A stretch of DNA of 41,634 bases, taken from an uncultured Muribaculaceae bacterium. GTDB taxonomy: Bacteria; Bacteroidota; Bacteroidia; Bacteroidales; Muribaculaceae. The position numbers and the translations under genes are program-made. The stretch spans positions 1 through 41,634 of the forward strand of contig CAJUMI010000014.1 in the NCBI GenBank assembly GCA_910587545.1, read 5' to 3'. Shown here in pieces: positions 1 through 7,584 of this stretch (its first letter is position 1; each line of letters begins with the position of its first letter). The notes under the pieces were generated by a model. That model was not told where the DNA came from. It did not search any database and was given only the letters and a program-made list of their open reading frames with translations.

Positions 1-3
1 CAA

Positions 4-40
4 TGGGGGTCAATTTAAATAATCCATAGGGGGTCAATTT
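4..40. repeat. Two direct copies of a 12-bp GGGGGTCAATTT motif, possible IS21-type terminal repeats
   Basis: The motif GGGGGTCAATTT occurs at 5-16 and again at 29-40, 24 bp apart. Multiple short terminal repeats with a TTGACCCCC core resemble what I recall of IS21-family (IstA/IstB) ends, so this may be the edge of an insertion sequence whose body lies left of the window. No transposase is visible here. The family assignment is an inference; the repeat itself is seen directly. Confidence 0.4.
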
Positions 41-41
41 G

Positions 42-194
42 TTGAGAATATCCACCAAGACCGAGGAAAAGCCGAAGTTCACTATTTGGGATTGGCTTTA
101 CCTTATAGTTGTCGGCGGCTTTTCCGCCTATGCCTTATTCTACGGCGTGAAGACAATTATTAAAATACACAACGCCGCCAAGAAGGGCAGCTAA
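42..194 (+). CDS. Small membrane protein, possibly 5'-truncated
   Basis: A 50-codon reading frame with only TTG candidate starts (39 or 42); an in-frame TAG at 27-29 closes it upstream. The product has a charged N-terminus rich in Lys, Thr and Glu, one hydrophobic segment of about 20 residues (roughly residues 15-36, with the string LYLIVVGGFSAYALF), then a basic tail ending AAKKGS. This suggests a single-pass membrane peptide. A strong hairpin follows 11 bp after the stop, which supports a real transcript end. There is no ATG and the upstream stop lies inside the direct repeats, so an insertion sequence may have replaced the original 5' end. I do not recognise the family. Confidence 0.35.
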   Translation: MRISTKTEEKPKFTIWDWLYLIVVGGFSAYALFYGVKTIIKIHNAAKKGS

Positions 195-204
195 ACACAA
201 GAAC

Positions 205-243
205 CGAGCCGGAAGCCGTGGGGCAGCTTCCGGCTCGTCTATT
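205..243 (+). terminator. Rho-independent terminator after the small membrane ORF
   Basis: A perfect 12-bp inverted repeat (205-216 pairs with 226-237, core GAGCCGGAAGC) encloses a 9-nt loop and is followed by the T-rich tail TCTATTT. It sits just past the stop at 194. Confidence 0.6.
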
Positions 244-254
244 TCCGGGCAGAA

Positions 255-296
255 TAAAAGAAAAGTACCCTTAAAAGTCCGTTTTCGGGTACTTTT
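255..296 (-). terminator. Putative terminator of the tRNA-Ser transcript
   Basis: AAAAGTACCC at 261-270 pairs with GGGTACTTTT at 287-296. Read on the minus strand, the hairpin is followed by CTTTTATT and lies about 40 nt past the tRNA 3' end. A further copy of CGGGTACTT at 298-306 forms a direct repeat with 286-294, so this stretch could also be the scar of an integration at the tRNA 3' side. Confidence 0.45.
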
Positions 297-336
297 TCGG
301 GTACTTATTTGCTACTTTGCTGTATTACAGCGTTGT

Positions 337-428
337 TGGCGGAGAGGACGAGATTCGAACTCGTGGACAGGATTGCTCCCGTCGTCGGTTTAGCAAACCG
401 GTGGTTTCAGCCACTCACCCACCTCTCC
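337..428 (-). tRNA. tRNA-Ser (anticodon GCU)
   Basis: The reverse complement begins GGAGAGG at 428 and ends CCTCTCC, discriminator G, then an encoded CCA at 339-337. The anticodon loop reads GTTTGCTAAAC, giving GCU, which decodes AGC/AGU serine. A long variable arm (ACGACGGGAGCAATCCTGTC region) is typical of class II tRNA-Ser, and the T-loop TTCGAAT is intact. The gene is single, with its own promoter-like box upstream. tRNA genes are common sites for integrative elements, and the left flank looks mobile. Confidence 0.97.
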
Positions 429-456
429 TTCCGGTTAGGCTTTAGCTAACGTGCTG

Positions 457-464
457 CAAAGGTA
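457..464 (-). promoter_or_regulatory. -7 box (TACCTTTG) for tRNA-Ser
   Basis: On the minus strand TACCTTTG matches the Bacteroidetes -7 consensus TAnnTTTG. The predicted start near 449 is about 20 nt before the tRNA 5' end at 428. Confidence 0.55.
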
Positions 465-648
465 GGCAATGTTTTTTTATCTCACAAATTTTTGAGGAAC
501 TTTTCGTGAATAATTTTGAGGTGGTTCCGGTAAGACGCTATATGCCAAGGCTCTTTGTGGGCAAAACTTTGCCGGAATTTTTTGTGTCTGAAAGTTTACA
601 TATTGTTTTTAAATCAGCTCTAAATTTTATATTGACCCGGGTAATTTG

Positions 649-656
649 TAAATTTG
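649..656 (+). promoter_or_regulatory. Candidate -7 box (TAAATTTG) for the GNAT gene
   Basis: TAAATTTG fits TAnnTTTG. A convincing -33 TTTG at 19-21 nt spacing is not evident, so the call is weak. Confidence 0.3.
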
Positions 657-727
657 TCGTCAGCATTGGCGCTTCATGCGGATGCTGATGAGTAATCGAG
701 TTACGGAACAAGTTCATAAAATCGTTC

Positions 728-1192
728 ATGACAGAAACATCGCCTGTGGAATTGAGTATAATTGAAGTCACTGCCCGTAAGTCGGACTATATGGACTTGT
801 TGCTGATAGGCGATGAATCTGAGGAAATGGTGCGGCGCTACGTCGATGTCTGTAATCTGTATGTCGGATTTGTCGACGGTGTTGCCGTCAGCTGTATAGC
901 CGCGCTTGCTATTGACGCCGGGACAGTCGAGGTCAAAAATCTGGCGGTAATACCGGAGTCCCGGCGCAGAGGGGTGGGGCGGCGTATGCTTGCTCATGTC
1001 GAAGGGCTTCATGCCGGATGCAAGATATGTCTCGGCACCGGCGAAACGCCCTCGACCATACGCTTCTATCAGTCATGCGGCTACCGCTATTCGCACCGTG
1101 TCATCGGTTTCTTTACCGATAATTATCCTGATCCGATAGTTGAAGAAGGCATAACTCTTAGAGATATGCTATATCTGAGCAAACTCCTGTGA
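728..1192 (+). CDS. GNAT family N-acetyltransferase
   Basis: A 154-residue protein with the GNAT fold: a central beta-strand VKNLAVIPESRRRGVGRRML (residues 69-88) containing the acetyl-CoA pyrophosphate-binding loop RRRGVG (79-84), then motif B ending in FYQSCGY (113-119), where a Tyr commonly acts as general acid. The family transfers acetyl from acetyl-CoA to amines. The substrate cannot be told from sequence; small-molecule or protein N-acetylation are both possible. It is cytoplasmic, with no signal peptide. The gene stands alone between tRNA-Ser and serine palmitoyltransferase. The ATG at 728 is the first in frame and puts the N-terminus where GNAT proteins begin. Confidence 0.85.
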   Translation: MTETSPVELSIIEVTARKSDYMDLLLIGDESEEMVRRYVDVCNLYVGFVDGVAVSCIAALAIDAGTVEVKNLAVIPESRRRGVGRRMLAHVEGLHAGCKICLGTGETPSTIRFYQSCGYRYSHRVIGFFTDNYPDPIVEEGITLRDMLYLSKLL

Positions 1193-1293
1193 GCAAACTC
1201 TTGGTCTGGTGACGTTATCTTTACAAGTCTTAAAAAATGTAATAGAGGCATTGGAAAAATGTCAACAGTTTCTGTCATTTATTATTTATTTGC

Positions 1294-1301
1294 TAACTTT
1301 G
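1294..1301 (+). promoter_or_regulatory. -7 box (TAACTTTG) for serine palmitoyltransferase
   Basis: TAACTTTG matches TAnnTTTG; the predicted start near 1308 leaves a leader of about 58 nt. The leader begins with an imperfect hairpin (CGAT-GGCC paired with GGCC-ATCG, 1307-1328). Its role is unknown. Confidence 0.55.
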
Positions 1302-1366
1302 CATCTCGATCGGCCTTGTAGGCCATCGGAAAGATTTTATAACAGCCAATCTTTTATCAGCGAACA

Positions 1367-2554
1367 ATGAAGCTATTACAAGCTAAACTTTCAAAGTACA
1401 CTACTCCGCAGGAGGCTAAGGCAGCCGGCATCTATCCTTATTTCAGAGCTATATCGTCAGAACAGGATCCCGAAGTCATAATGGACGGGAAGAAGGTGCT
1501 GATGTTCGGTTCAAACTGTTATTCAGGTCTTGTCAATGATCCGCGTATCAAGGAGGCAGCCATTGAGGCGACCCGTAAATACGGTACTGGTTGCGCCGGA
1601 TCACCGTTTCTCAACGGGACACTTGATCTGCACAAGGAACTCGAAGCCCGCATTGCCGAATATATCGGAAAGGAAGATGTGATGATCTATTCTACCGGTT
1701 TTGAGGTCAACCTCGGAGTCGTGTCCTGTCTGACCGGCCGTGAGGACTATATACTCTGGGACGAGCAGGATCATGCTTCGATCATCGAAGGTCGCCGTCT
1801 GTCGTTCAGCCAGTCGCTGAAATACAAGCACAACGACATGGAGTCGCTCGAGAAGCAGCTTCAGAAGTGCGATCCCGACCGCGTGAAACTTATCGTCACC
1901 GACGGTGTGTTCTCGATGGAAGGCGACGTAGCCAATGTCACAAGAATTGTCGAGCTGGCGAAGAAGTACAACGCTTCGGTCATGGTCGACGAAGCCCACG
2001 GCATCGGTGTGTTCGGCAATGGAGGCCGCGGCGTGTGCGACCACTTCGGAGTGACAAAAGATGTCGACCTCATCATGGGTACATTCTCCAAATCGTTTGC
2101 CTCACTCGGTGGTTTCATCGCCACAGACAAGGAGATCACCAACTATCTCCGTCACCACTCGCGCTCATATATCTTCACCGCCAGCATCACGCCCGCCTCG
2201 ACGGCAGCAGCTCTCAAGGCAATGGAGATCATGCAGGCCGAGCCCGAGCGTCAGGAGCATCTCTGGGAGATCACCAATTACGCGCTTGAAGGCTTCCGCA
2301 ACATGGGCTGTGAGATCGGCAACACCTCTACCCCCATCATACCACTCTATATCCGTGACAATTTCAAGACGTTCGCCATCACCCGCGATCTGCAGAACGA
2401 AGGCATTTTCGTCAATCCTGTAGTCTCTCCTGCCGTCGCTCCGCACGACACTCTGATACGTTTCAGCCTTATGGCTACCCACACCAAGGATCAGGTAACC
2501 ATCGCGCTCGAAAAGATACAGAAGGTATTCCGAGCCCATAACCTCATACCCTGA
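1367..2554 (+). CDS. spt: Serine palmitoyltransferase (alpha-oxoamine synthase family)
   Basis: A PLP-dependent enzyme of 395 residues that condenses L-serine with an acyl-CoA to make 3-ketosphinganine, the first step of Bacteroidales sphingolipid synthesis. Family landmarks: His136 in the DHASI motif (stacks on PLP), DEAHG at 208-212 (Asp binds the pyridine nitrogen), and Lys242 in GTFSKS (Schiff base). The N-terminal part (MFGSN, YGTGCAGS, LNGTLDLH) and the run RRLSFSQSLKYKHNDM match Bacteroides SPT as I remember it better than 2-amino-3-ketobutyrate CoA ligase, the main alternative. It is cytosolic, with no signal peptide. Odd point: residue 80 is Pro (codon CCG at 1604-1606) where related enzymes have Arg in the GSR-FLNGT motif. 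It is a single gene with its own promoter and terminator. Confidence 0.88.
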   Translation: MKLLQAKLSKYTTPQEAKAAGIYPYFRAISSEQDPEVIMDGKKVLMFGSNCYSGLVNDPRIKEAAIEATRKYGTGCAGSPFLNGTLDLHKELEARIAEYIGKEDVMIYSTGFEVNLGVVSCLTGREDYILWDEQDHASIIEGRRLSFSQSLKYKHNDMESLEKQLQKCDPDRVKLIVTDGVFSMEGDVANVTRIVELAKKYNASVMVDEAHGIGVFGNGGRGVCDHFGVTKDVDLIMGTFSKSFASLGGFIATDKEITNYLRHHSRSYIFTASITPASTAAALKAMEIMQAEPERQEHLWEITNYALEGFRNMGCEIGNTSTPIIPLYIRDNFKTFAITRDLQNEGIFVNPVVSPAVAPHDTLIRFSLMATHTKDQVTIALEKIQKVFRAHNLIP

Positions 2555-2600
2555 TCAGGGGCATGTACTGTCGTTATGGTTCTATAGTATGAATTATCAA

Positions 2601-2635
2601 AGGGATGTGCTTTGCGCGCATCCCTGTCTTTTTTT
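2601..2635 (+). terminator. Rho-independent terminator of serine palmitoyltransferase
   Basis: AGGGATG (2601-2607) pairs with CATCCCT (2619-2625), with inner TGC/GCG pairs, followed by a run of T at 2629-2635. It sits inside the longest possible reading frame of the next gene, which argues that the next gene starts later, at 2664. Confidence 0.8.
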
Positions 2636-2663
2636 ATACCATAAATCTATTTTCAACAAGCTT

Positions 2664-4628
2664 ATGAGCATCCGTTCAATTATCCGTGCAGGCCTGGCGG
2701 CCTCGATGCTGGGCTTCGCAGCGTCGGCACAAGCCGCGAAGCCCAAGCCTTTTACCGTCCCTGAAATACGCGACTGGCATGGCGCCGACGGGGCGTTCGA
2801 GCTTCCCGCGGGAGCTCGAGTCACATATTCAGACCCGCGTCTCGAGGGCATTGCGCGTCAGTTTGCCCAGGACTATACAACCATTGGCGGCAGCAAACTT
2901 GAGGTCGCCCACACATCGAAACCCCGCAAAGGAGATATCGCTTTTCGTCTGAAACCCGCGAGGAAGGCTTCGCCCGAAAGCTATACTGTCGACATTGCCG
3001 ACCATGTAACAGTCACGGCTCCTGCCGAGCAAGGCGCACGTTGGGCCGCCTCGACGCTGCTGCAGCTGTTCGACCAGGCGCCATCGCTGCCTAAAGGCCG
3101 TATTGCCGATGCCCCAATGTACGGTTTCCGAGGTTTCCAGATCGACGCCGGCCGTAAATATATTCCGCTCGACTATCTCTACAACCTTGTCGACGTGATG
3201 TCGTACTATAAGCTCAATGAGCTCAATCTCCACCTCAATGACAATGGGTTCACATATTTCTATGATGACGACTGGGACAAGACCCAGGCAGCGTTCCGTC
3301 TCGAGAGCGAGACATTCCCCGGCCTGACCGCCCGCGACGGATCATACAGCAAGGATGACTTCCGCGATTTCCAGCGCTATGCTCTCAGCCGCGGAGTGGA
3401 AGTGATACCTGAAATCGACGTTCCCGCCCATTCGCTTGCATTCACACGGTTCCGTCCGTCGATCGGCAGCACCCCGGAGGAGTATGGCAAAGACCACCTC
3501 AATATCATGGCTGAGGAGACTTATGGTTTCCTTGACTCACTGTTCACTGAATATCTTGCCGGTCCGGATCCGGTTTTTGTCGGCTCAAGATTCAATATCG
3601 GCACCGACGAGTACTCCAACCGTGACTCTGTGGTCGTCGAGAAATTCCGCTATTTCACTGACCGCTATATCCGCTTTGCCGAAAAATACGGCAAGACAGC
3701 CATGGTCTGGGGTTCTCTCACCCATGCGAAAGGTCAGCAACCCGTTAAGGTCGACGGCGTCGAGATGATCGTCTGGAGCAACGGTTTCGCCAATCCTCAG
3801 GAGATGCACGACCTCGGCTACAAGATGGTGTCGATGCCTGATCAGATACTGTATATCGTGCCTCATGCTGGCTACTATCACGACTATCTTGACACCCGTG
3901 ACATCTATGACACATGGGCTCCCCACGATTTCAGAGGCTTTACGTTCGAAGAGGGAGATCCGCAGATTGTGGGCGGCATGTTTGCCGTTTGGAACGATCA
4001 TCCTACCAATGGTGTGACAATCAAGGATATTCACCACCGCGTCATGCATGCGCTGCCTACAGTGGCCGCCAAAAACTGGAGTGGTACCAAGGTGACTGTG
4101 CCGTTTGATGAATTCGAGGCCAAGAGCGCTGCACTAAGGGAAGCACCGGGAGTCAATTATCTCTCGACTTTCGGACCCGAGCAGCTCGATATACTCGAGG
4201 TGGTGTCGGTTGCTCCTTCAAGTGTTCTGCCTGTCGCGGAGATCGGATATGACTATACGGTCGAGTTTGATATCGACGGAGCGCAGGAAGAGAAGGGAAC
4301 TGTACTGTTCGAGTCGCCCAACGGTGTCTTCTGGCTGTCAAATCCCGTTACCGGCACACTCGGCTACAGTCGCGACGACAAGCTCTATTATCTCCGTCAC
4401 GACGTGCGTCCCGGCGAGAAGAGCCACGTCAAGATCCAGGGCGACAAGGATGCCCTGCGCTTCTATCTCGATGGCAAACTTGTCGACGATATGAATCTGC
4501 GCTGGTGGCGTCAGAACGAAAACAGCCGCAAGATCGCCGAACAGCGCACTCTTGTGTTCCCGCTGCAAAAGACCGGCGACTTCAGATCGAAGATCTCAAA
4601 TCTGAGGGTATCCAACTATCTGCGCTGA
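2664..4628 (+). CDS. Secreted GH20-family beta-N-acetylhexosaminidase
   Basis: A 654-residue exported glycosidase. The start at 2664 is chosen because it begins a clear signal peptide (MSIRSIIRAGL, hydrophobic core, AASAQA cleavage site near residue 24); an ATG at 2589 would place the upstream terminator inside the gene. After an N-terminal alpha/beta domain typical of GH20b comes the TIM barrel opening with FRGFQIDAGR (about 155-164). It carries EIDVPAHS (250-257) and the catalytic Asp-Glu pair in GTDEY (Asp315-Glu316), used in substrate-assisted hydrolysis of terminal GlcNAc/GalNAc. The C-terminal 170 residues look like a concanavalin/LamG-type beta-sandwich, probably carbohydrate binding. 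Canonical GH20 has GGDE; here it is GTDE. Released sugar would feed NagA at 25890. The exact substrate is uncertain. Confidence 0.85.
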   Translation: MSIRSIIRAGLAASMLGFAASAQAAKPKPFTVPEIRDWHGADGAFELPAGARVTYSDPRLEGIARQFAQDYTTIGGSKLEVAHTSKPRKGDIAFRLKPARKASPESYTVDIADHVTVTAPAEQGARWAASTLLQLFDQAPSLPKGRIADAPMYGFRGFQIDAGRKYIPLDYLYNLVDVMSYYKLNELNLHLNDNGFTYFYDDDWDKTQAAFRLESETFPGLTARDGSYSKDDFRDFQRYALSRGVEVIPEIDVPAHSLAFTRFRPSIGSTPEEYGKDHLNIMAEETYGFLDSLFTEYLAGPDPVFVGSRFNIGTDEYSNRDSVVVEKFRYFTDRYIRFAEKYGKTAMVWGSLTHAKGQQPVKVDGVEMIVWSNGFANPQEMHDLGYKMVSMPDQILYIVPHAGYYHDYLDTRDIYDTWAPHDFRGFTFEEGDPQIVGGMFAVWNDHPTNGVTIKDIHHRVMHALPTVAAKNWSGTKVTVPFDEFEAKSAALREAPGVNYLSTFGPEQLDILEVVSVAPSSVLPVAEIGYDYTVEFDIDGAQEEKGTVLFESPNGVFWLSNPVTGTLGYSRDDKLYYLRHDVRPGEKSHVKIQGDKDALRFYLDGKLVDDMNLRWWRQNENSRKIAEQRTLVFPLQKTGDFRSKISNLRVSNYLR

Positions 4629-4700
4629 CCGGTCAGACGGTTCGGAAGGATCAGACTGACCGGACGACTCAGACCACACGTTATTCTGAAGTATTAAAAA

Positions 4701-4740
4701 GGCGATGTGTCACTTTGGTTTGACACATCGCCTCGCTTTT
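4701..4740. terminator. Bidirectional terminator between GH20 and rubrerythrin
   Basis: GGCGATGTGTCA (4701-4712) pairs perfectly with TGACACATCGCC (4721-4732). CGCTTTT follows on the plus strand, and TTTTTAAT follows on the minus strand. It can end both convergent transcripts. Confidence 0.8.
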
Positions 4741-4761
4741 TAGGGTTGAAGCAATGGCTGC

Positions 4762-5313
4762 TTATTTCTTGAAGAAGCGGTTGTAAAGACCTTGGAAACC
4801 TTGGCCGTGGCGGGCTTCGTCTTTTGCCATTTCATGAACTGTGTCGTGGATGGCGTCGAGGTTGAGTTCTTTGGCGCGACGAGCGATGCGCATCTTGTCT
4901 TCGTTGGCACCTGCTTCGGCCGCCATACGTTTTTCGAGGTTGGTCTTGGTGTCCCAGACGCACTCGCCGAGGAGTTCGGCAAATTTGGATGCGTGTTCGG
5001 CCTCTTCCCACGCATAGCGCTTGAATGCTTCAGCGATTTCGGGATAGCCTTCGCGGTCTGCCTGGCGTGACATGGCGAGGTACATGCCGACTTCGCTGCA
5101 TTCGCCGTTGAAGTGAGCCGTAAGATCCGCGATCATCTGTTCGTCGCAACCTTTGGCCACACCGATTTCGTGCTCTGTGACGAAAGTGAGTTCTGCCGCT
5201 TCATCGAGTTCTTTGAACTTGGATGCGGGTGCACCGCAGAGGGGGCATTTTTCGGGGGCGTGATCACCTTCGTGTACGTAGCCACAGACGGTGCAGATAA
5301 ATTTCTTTTTCAT
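4762..5313 (-). CDS. rbr: Rubrerythrin with N-terminal rubredoxin domain (reverse rubrerythrin)
   Basis: A 183-residue cytoplasmic protein for oxygen and peroxide defence in anaerobes; it reduces hydrogen peroxide at a diiron site. The rubredoxin-like Fe(Cys)4 site is at the N-terminus (Cys7, Cys10, Cys23, Cys26 in CTVCG and CPLCG), the reverse of classic rubrerythrin. A four-helix ferritin-like domain follows, with diiron ligands in GECSEVG (Glu71, Glu74), EEAEHA (Glu103/104, Glu106, His107) and DEARHG (Glu166, His169). All ligands appear present. It is monocistronic, with a consensus promoter and a shared terminator. The electron donor is not encoded nearby. Confidence 0.93.
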   Translation of the reverse strand: MKKKFICTVCGYVHEGDHAPEKCPLCGAPASKFKELDEAAELTFVTEHEIGVAKGCDEQMIADLTAHFNGECSEVGMYLAMSRQADREGYPEIAEAFKRYAWEEAEHASKFAELLGECVWDTKTNLEKRMAAEAGANEDKMRIARRAKELNLDAIHDTVHEMAKDEARHGQGFQGLYNRFFKK

Positions 5314-5369
5314 AATTTGAATTTGACTTAGTTGATAATCTCTAACGGAATGTATATGTTAGACTACTG

Positions 5370-5377
5370 CAAATATA
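5370..5377 (-). promoter_or_regulatory. -7 box (TATATTTG) for rubrerythrin
   Basis: The reverse complement reads TATATTTG, matching TAnnTTTG. The start near 5363 gives a 50-nt leader. I see no obvious OxyR or PerR site. Confidence 0.55.
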
Positions 5378-5458
5378 CACTGTTTTTTTTGAATGGAGAT
5401 CTTTAAAATTAATTAAATTAGTTAATGAAGCGTGTCGGCCGTGCTATGGAGCCGGCTG

Positions 5459-6634
5459 TCACTTCAGGCGGCCGAATGTATAACCTAAGCCAAACATCAG
5501 ATTGTTGGGCAGGTGGAATTCGCTCAGCTGATAGCCGACCTGAATGAAGGCGTTTCGCCACACGTGGGCTTTGAGCGCGAGGGTCTGGTAGAATATGCGT
5601 GTGTCGGGTCCGTTGGCAATGATGTTGCGGCCGAGGCCGACATTGATGCTGAATATCGGCAGGGTAAGTTCGGCGCGCAGCGACAGTCCGGCGGCAAAGC
5701 AGTCGGCGAAGGGCTGACGGTAGAATTTGACGTGGTCGCCGTAGGATCCGTCGGCGTGGTGTCTGTCAAGATTGGCGCTTTCGTCATACTGCATGTCAAG
5801 TGAGAGACCGCCTCTGAAATATCGGTTGAGATCATACATCGCGGCGAAATTGACGCCTGCTACGGCAAACGAACCGGGCGCTATGACATTGCCGCCCATT
5901 CCGTCGCCGACCACCCGGCAGCGCCAGGCGCCATAGGCGGTGACGTCATAGGAGAAGCCGCGTCTGAACGTGTCTTTGACCGCAGGCAGGCGCGTTACGT
6001 CCTCGACGGGAGAGATATAATATCGTGCGCCCAGCATCAGTCCGGCAGTGTTGACACCGGCATTGGGCAGATGGGTGTTGCCGTTGGAGAAGTGCATGGC
6101 GTTGACTGTGGCTTTTAGCCCCCAGTGGCTGCTGATGCGCCAGACTCCCGACAGTCCGACGCCGAGCATCGCGTTGACTTTTGATCCGATGGCATTGTTG
6201 ACAATGGGAGCATCGGGATCGTATTTCGACCATCCGGCCGAGACGCCGAAGTTCCATTCGCCTTCGAGCGCAAGGCGGTTGTTTCCGGCGATCCTTACGG
6301 TCTGAAACAGATACAGGCCGACCGGCCGGCCGAGCGAAGAGTGGGGGACGATGTTGAACAGCGTCAGTCCGATACCCTGCCTCACGCCCGGATAAAGCCT
6401 GCCGTAGCGGCTGTGGCGGCTGAAACTGAAGCCGGCTCTGATATCAGGCGCGATCATGGCTTCGTTGCCGTCCACGGTCTTCAGTAAGTTGTTGGTCGGC
6501 AGAATGCGCGAGCCTGCAACACCGGCTTCGACGGCCCAGTCGCCAAAAGTATTGCGGGGTGAGATGCTGTCAGTTGCACTTCGGGCAGTGACCCACGCCG
6601 AAAGTATTATGAGAAATGAGATGATTCGCTTCAT
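5459..6634 (-). CDS. PagL-like outer membrane lipid A deacylase (acyloxyacyl hydrolase family)
   Basis: A 391-residue predicted outer-membrane beta-barrel. The chosen start (6634) gives a signal peptide MKRIISFLIILSAW with cleavage after about residue 20, and overlaps the upstream stop by 4 bp (ATGA). The mature part has alternating hydrophobic/aromatic strands and ends in a Phe/Leu-rich strand (LGYTFGRLK). The HFSN motif at His181-Ser183-Asn184 fits the His-x-Ser catalytic pair of PagL, which removes the 3-O-linked acyl chain of lipid A. I cannot place the catalytic Glu at the expected spacing, so activity is unproven. It is last in the five-gene envelope operon; an adjacent ABC/permease pair suggests lipid transport or remodelling. 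It is longer than Proteobacterial PagL (about 150 residues), as is common in Bacteroidetes homologues. Confidence 0.65.
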   Translation of the reverse strand: MKRIISFLIILSAWVTARSATDSISPRNTFGDWAVEAGVAGSRILPTNNLLKTVDGNEAMIAPDIRAGFSFSRHSRYGRLYPGVRQGIGLTLFNIVPHSSLGRPVGLYLFQTVRIAGNNRLALEGEWNFGVSAGWSKYDPDAPIVNNAIGSKVNAMLGVGLSGVWRISSHWGLKATVNAMHFSNGNTHLPNAGVNTAGLMLGARYYISPVEDVTRLPAVKDTFRRGFSYDVTAYGAWRCRVVGDGMGGNVIAPGSFAVAGVNFAAMYDLNRYFRGGLSLDMQYDESANLDRHHADGSYGDHVKFYRQPFADCFAAGLSLRAELTLPIFSINVGLGRNIIANGPDTRIFYQTLALKAHVWRNAFIQVGYQLSEFHLPNNLMFGLGYTFGRLK

Positions 6635-7584
6635 GGCTTTATGGGACCTGTTTCTGTTTCGATATGATAGCCAGTGGGTATGCTGATCCAATATACTCCG
6701 TCGATTGTTTTATCTTCAAGGTTATCGACGGGGCTTATGGCTTTGATGCTGTACTGTATGCCATAGTGTCGGCCTTCGATGATCACGCGGACTTTTGCCC
6801 ATGATCCGGCTGCGACGGTTACGGTGACATCTTCGTCATATAGCAGGGGATCGTTGTCGTAGTGCTTCACGGCCGAACTGTAGGTGATCATCTCGCCTGA
6901 CAGCACCGGCCATGACCAGGAATTCAGACTGACGCTTTCTACATCGAAGCTCTCGCGGCCGAAGATATTGTCGCTAAGCAGCTTATTCCATGGCTTGAAT
7001 TGCCCGGCTCGTCGAGCTACGATCTCCCCTTTTTTGCGTAGAGGCAGAATTGCATCGTGGTCGCCGCCTGCGCCGATATGGGCCAACATTATGGTATCGG
7101 CACGTTCATCGTATTGCCAACTGTTGAGCACGTAGCTGATTTTTCCGTGACCGAAGCCCGGCGAGGGCAGTATGCGTACGGCGCGCTTTGCGGTTTCGAC
7201 TTCGGATGCTATTTCGAATTCGAAGTAAACTGTGTCGGCATAGAGGTTGTAGCCCGATGTCACGCTGAATCTGTCGTGGCTGTCCATGGAGAGGGTTATG
7301 TCGCAGAGGTCGTTCTTGATGTTTGCCAGTGGTGTCTGTGTGCTGATCGCGGTCAGCATGCTGCCGTCCTCTGTGATCGGATAGCCGCGGTCGCCGGACC
7401 ATCGGAACATGAGCGCATTGACATAGTCGAGATCTTGATTGGCCTTGTATGAGGCGGTGCCGCCGTTTCATTGCAATGTCTCGTTAGTCGCGGGGTCGAC
7501 TTTTAGCGGAGAGATAAATGCCTCGTCGTTGCAGGCTGAGATCAGAGCTCCCGACAAAAGTATAATGTATATGAATCTTTTCAT
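6631..7584 (-). pseudogene. Outer-surface lipoprotein gene interrupted by an in-frame TGA
   Basis: Reading from the ATG at 7584 gives a lipoprotein signal peptide (MKRFIYIILLSG, lipobox LISAC, Cys at about 18) and then 20 residues to NETLQ, where TGA (7470-7468) stops it at codon 39. The same frame stays open for another 278 codons to 6631. That stretch is protein-like, with YKANQDLDYVNALMFRW directly after the stop and beta-rich segments beyond. An ATG at 7410 could start a 259-residue fragment without a signal peptide. The start overlaps the permease stop by 4 bp and the end overlaps the PagL-like start by 4 bp, so this was one gene in the operon. A TGG (Trp) to TGA change would explain it. 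I do not recognise the family. Assembly error is the main alternative. Confidence 0.75.

Larger units (their letters stand above)
429..727. other. Intergenic region between tRNA-Ser and the GNAT gene
   Basis: About 300 bp of mostly AT-rich sequence. It holds the tRNA promoter (457-464) and a candidate plus-strand -7 box TAAATTTG at 649-656, about 70 nt before the GNAT start. A 60-codon open stretch at 506-688 has no recognisable features. I see no RNA gene or repeat here. Confidence 0.5.

Noticed and set aside
506..688. 60-codon frame near tRNA-Ser
   Set aside because: No motif, no promoter in the right place and Phe/Val-rich random-like composition; overlaps the probable GNAT promoter.
2589..2663. 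Longer N-terminus for the GH20 enzyme starting at 2589
   Set aside because: It would read through the strong terminator of the preceding gene at 2601-2635, while the ATG at 2664 begins a clean signal peptide.
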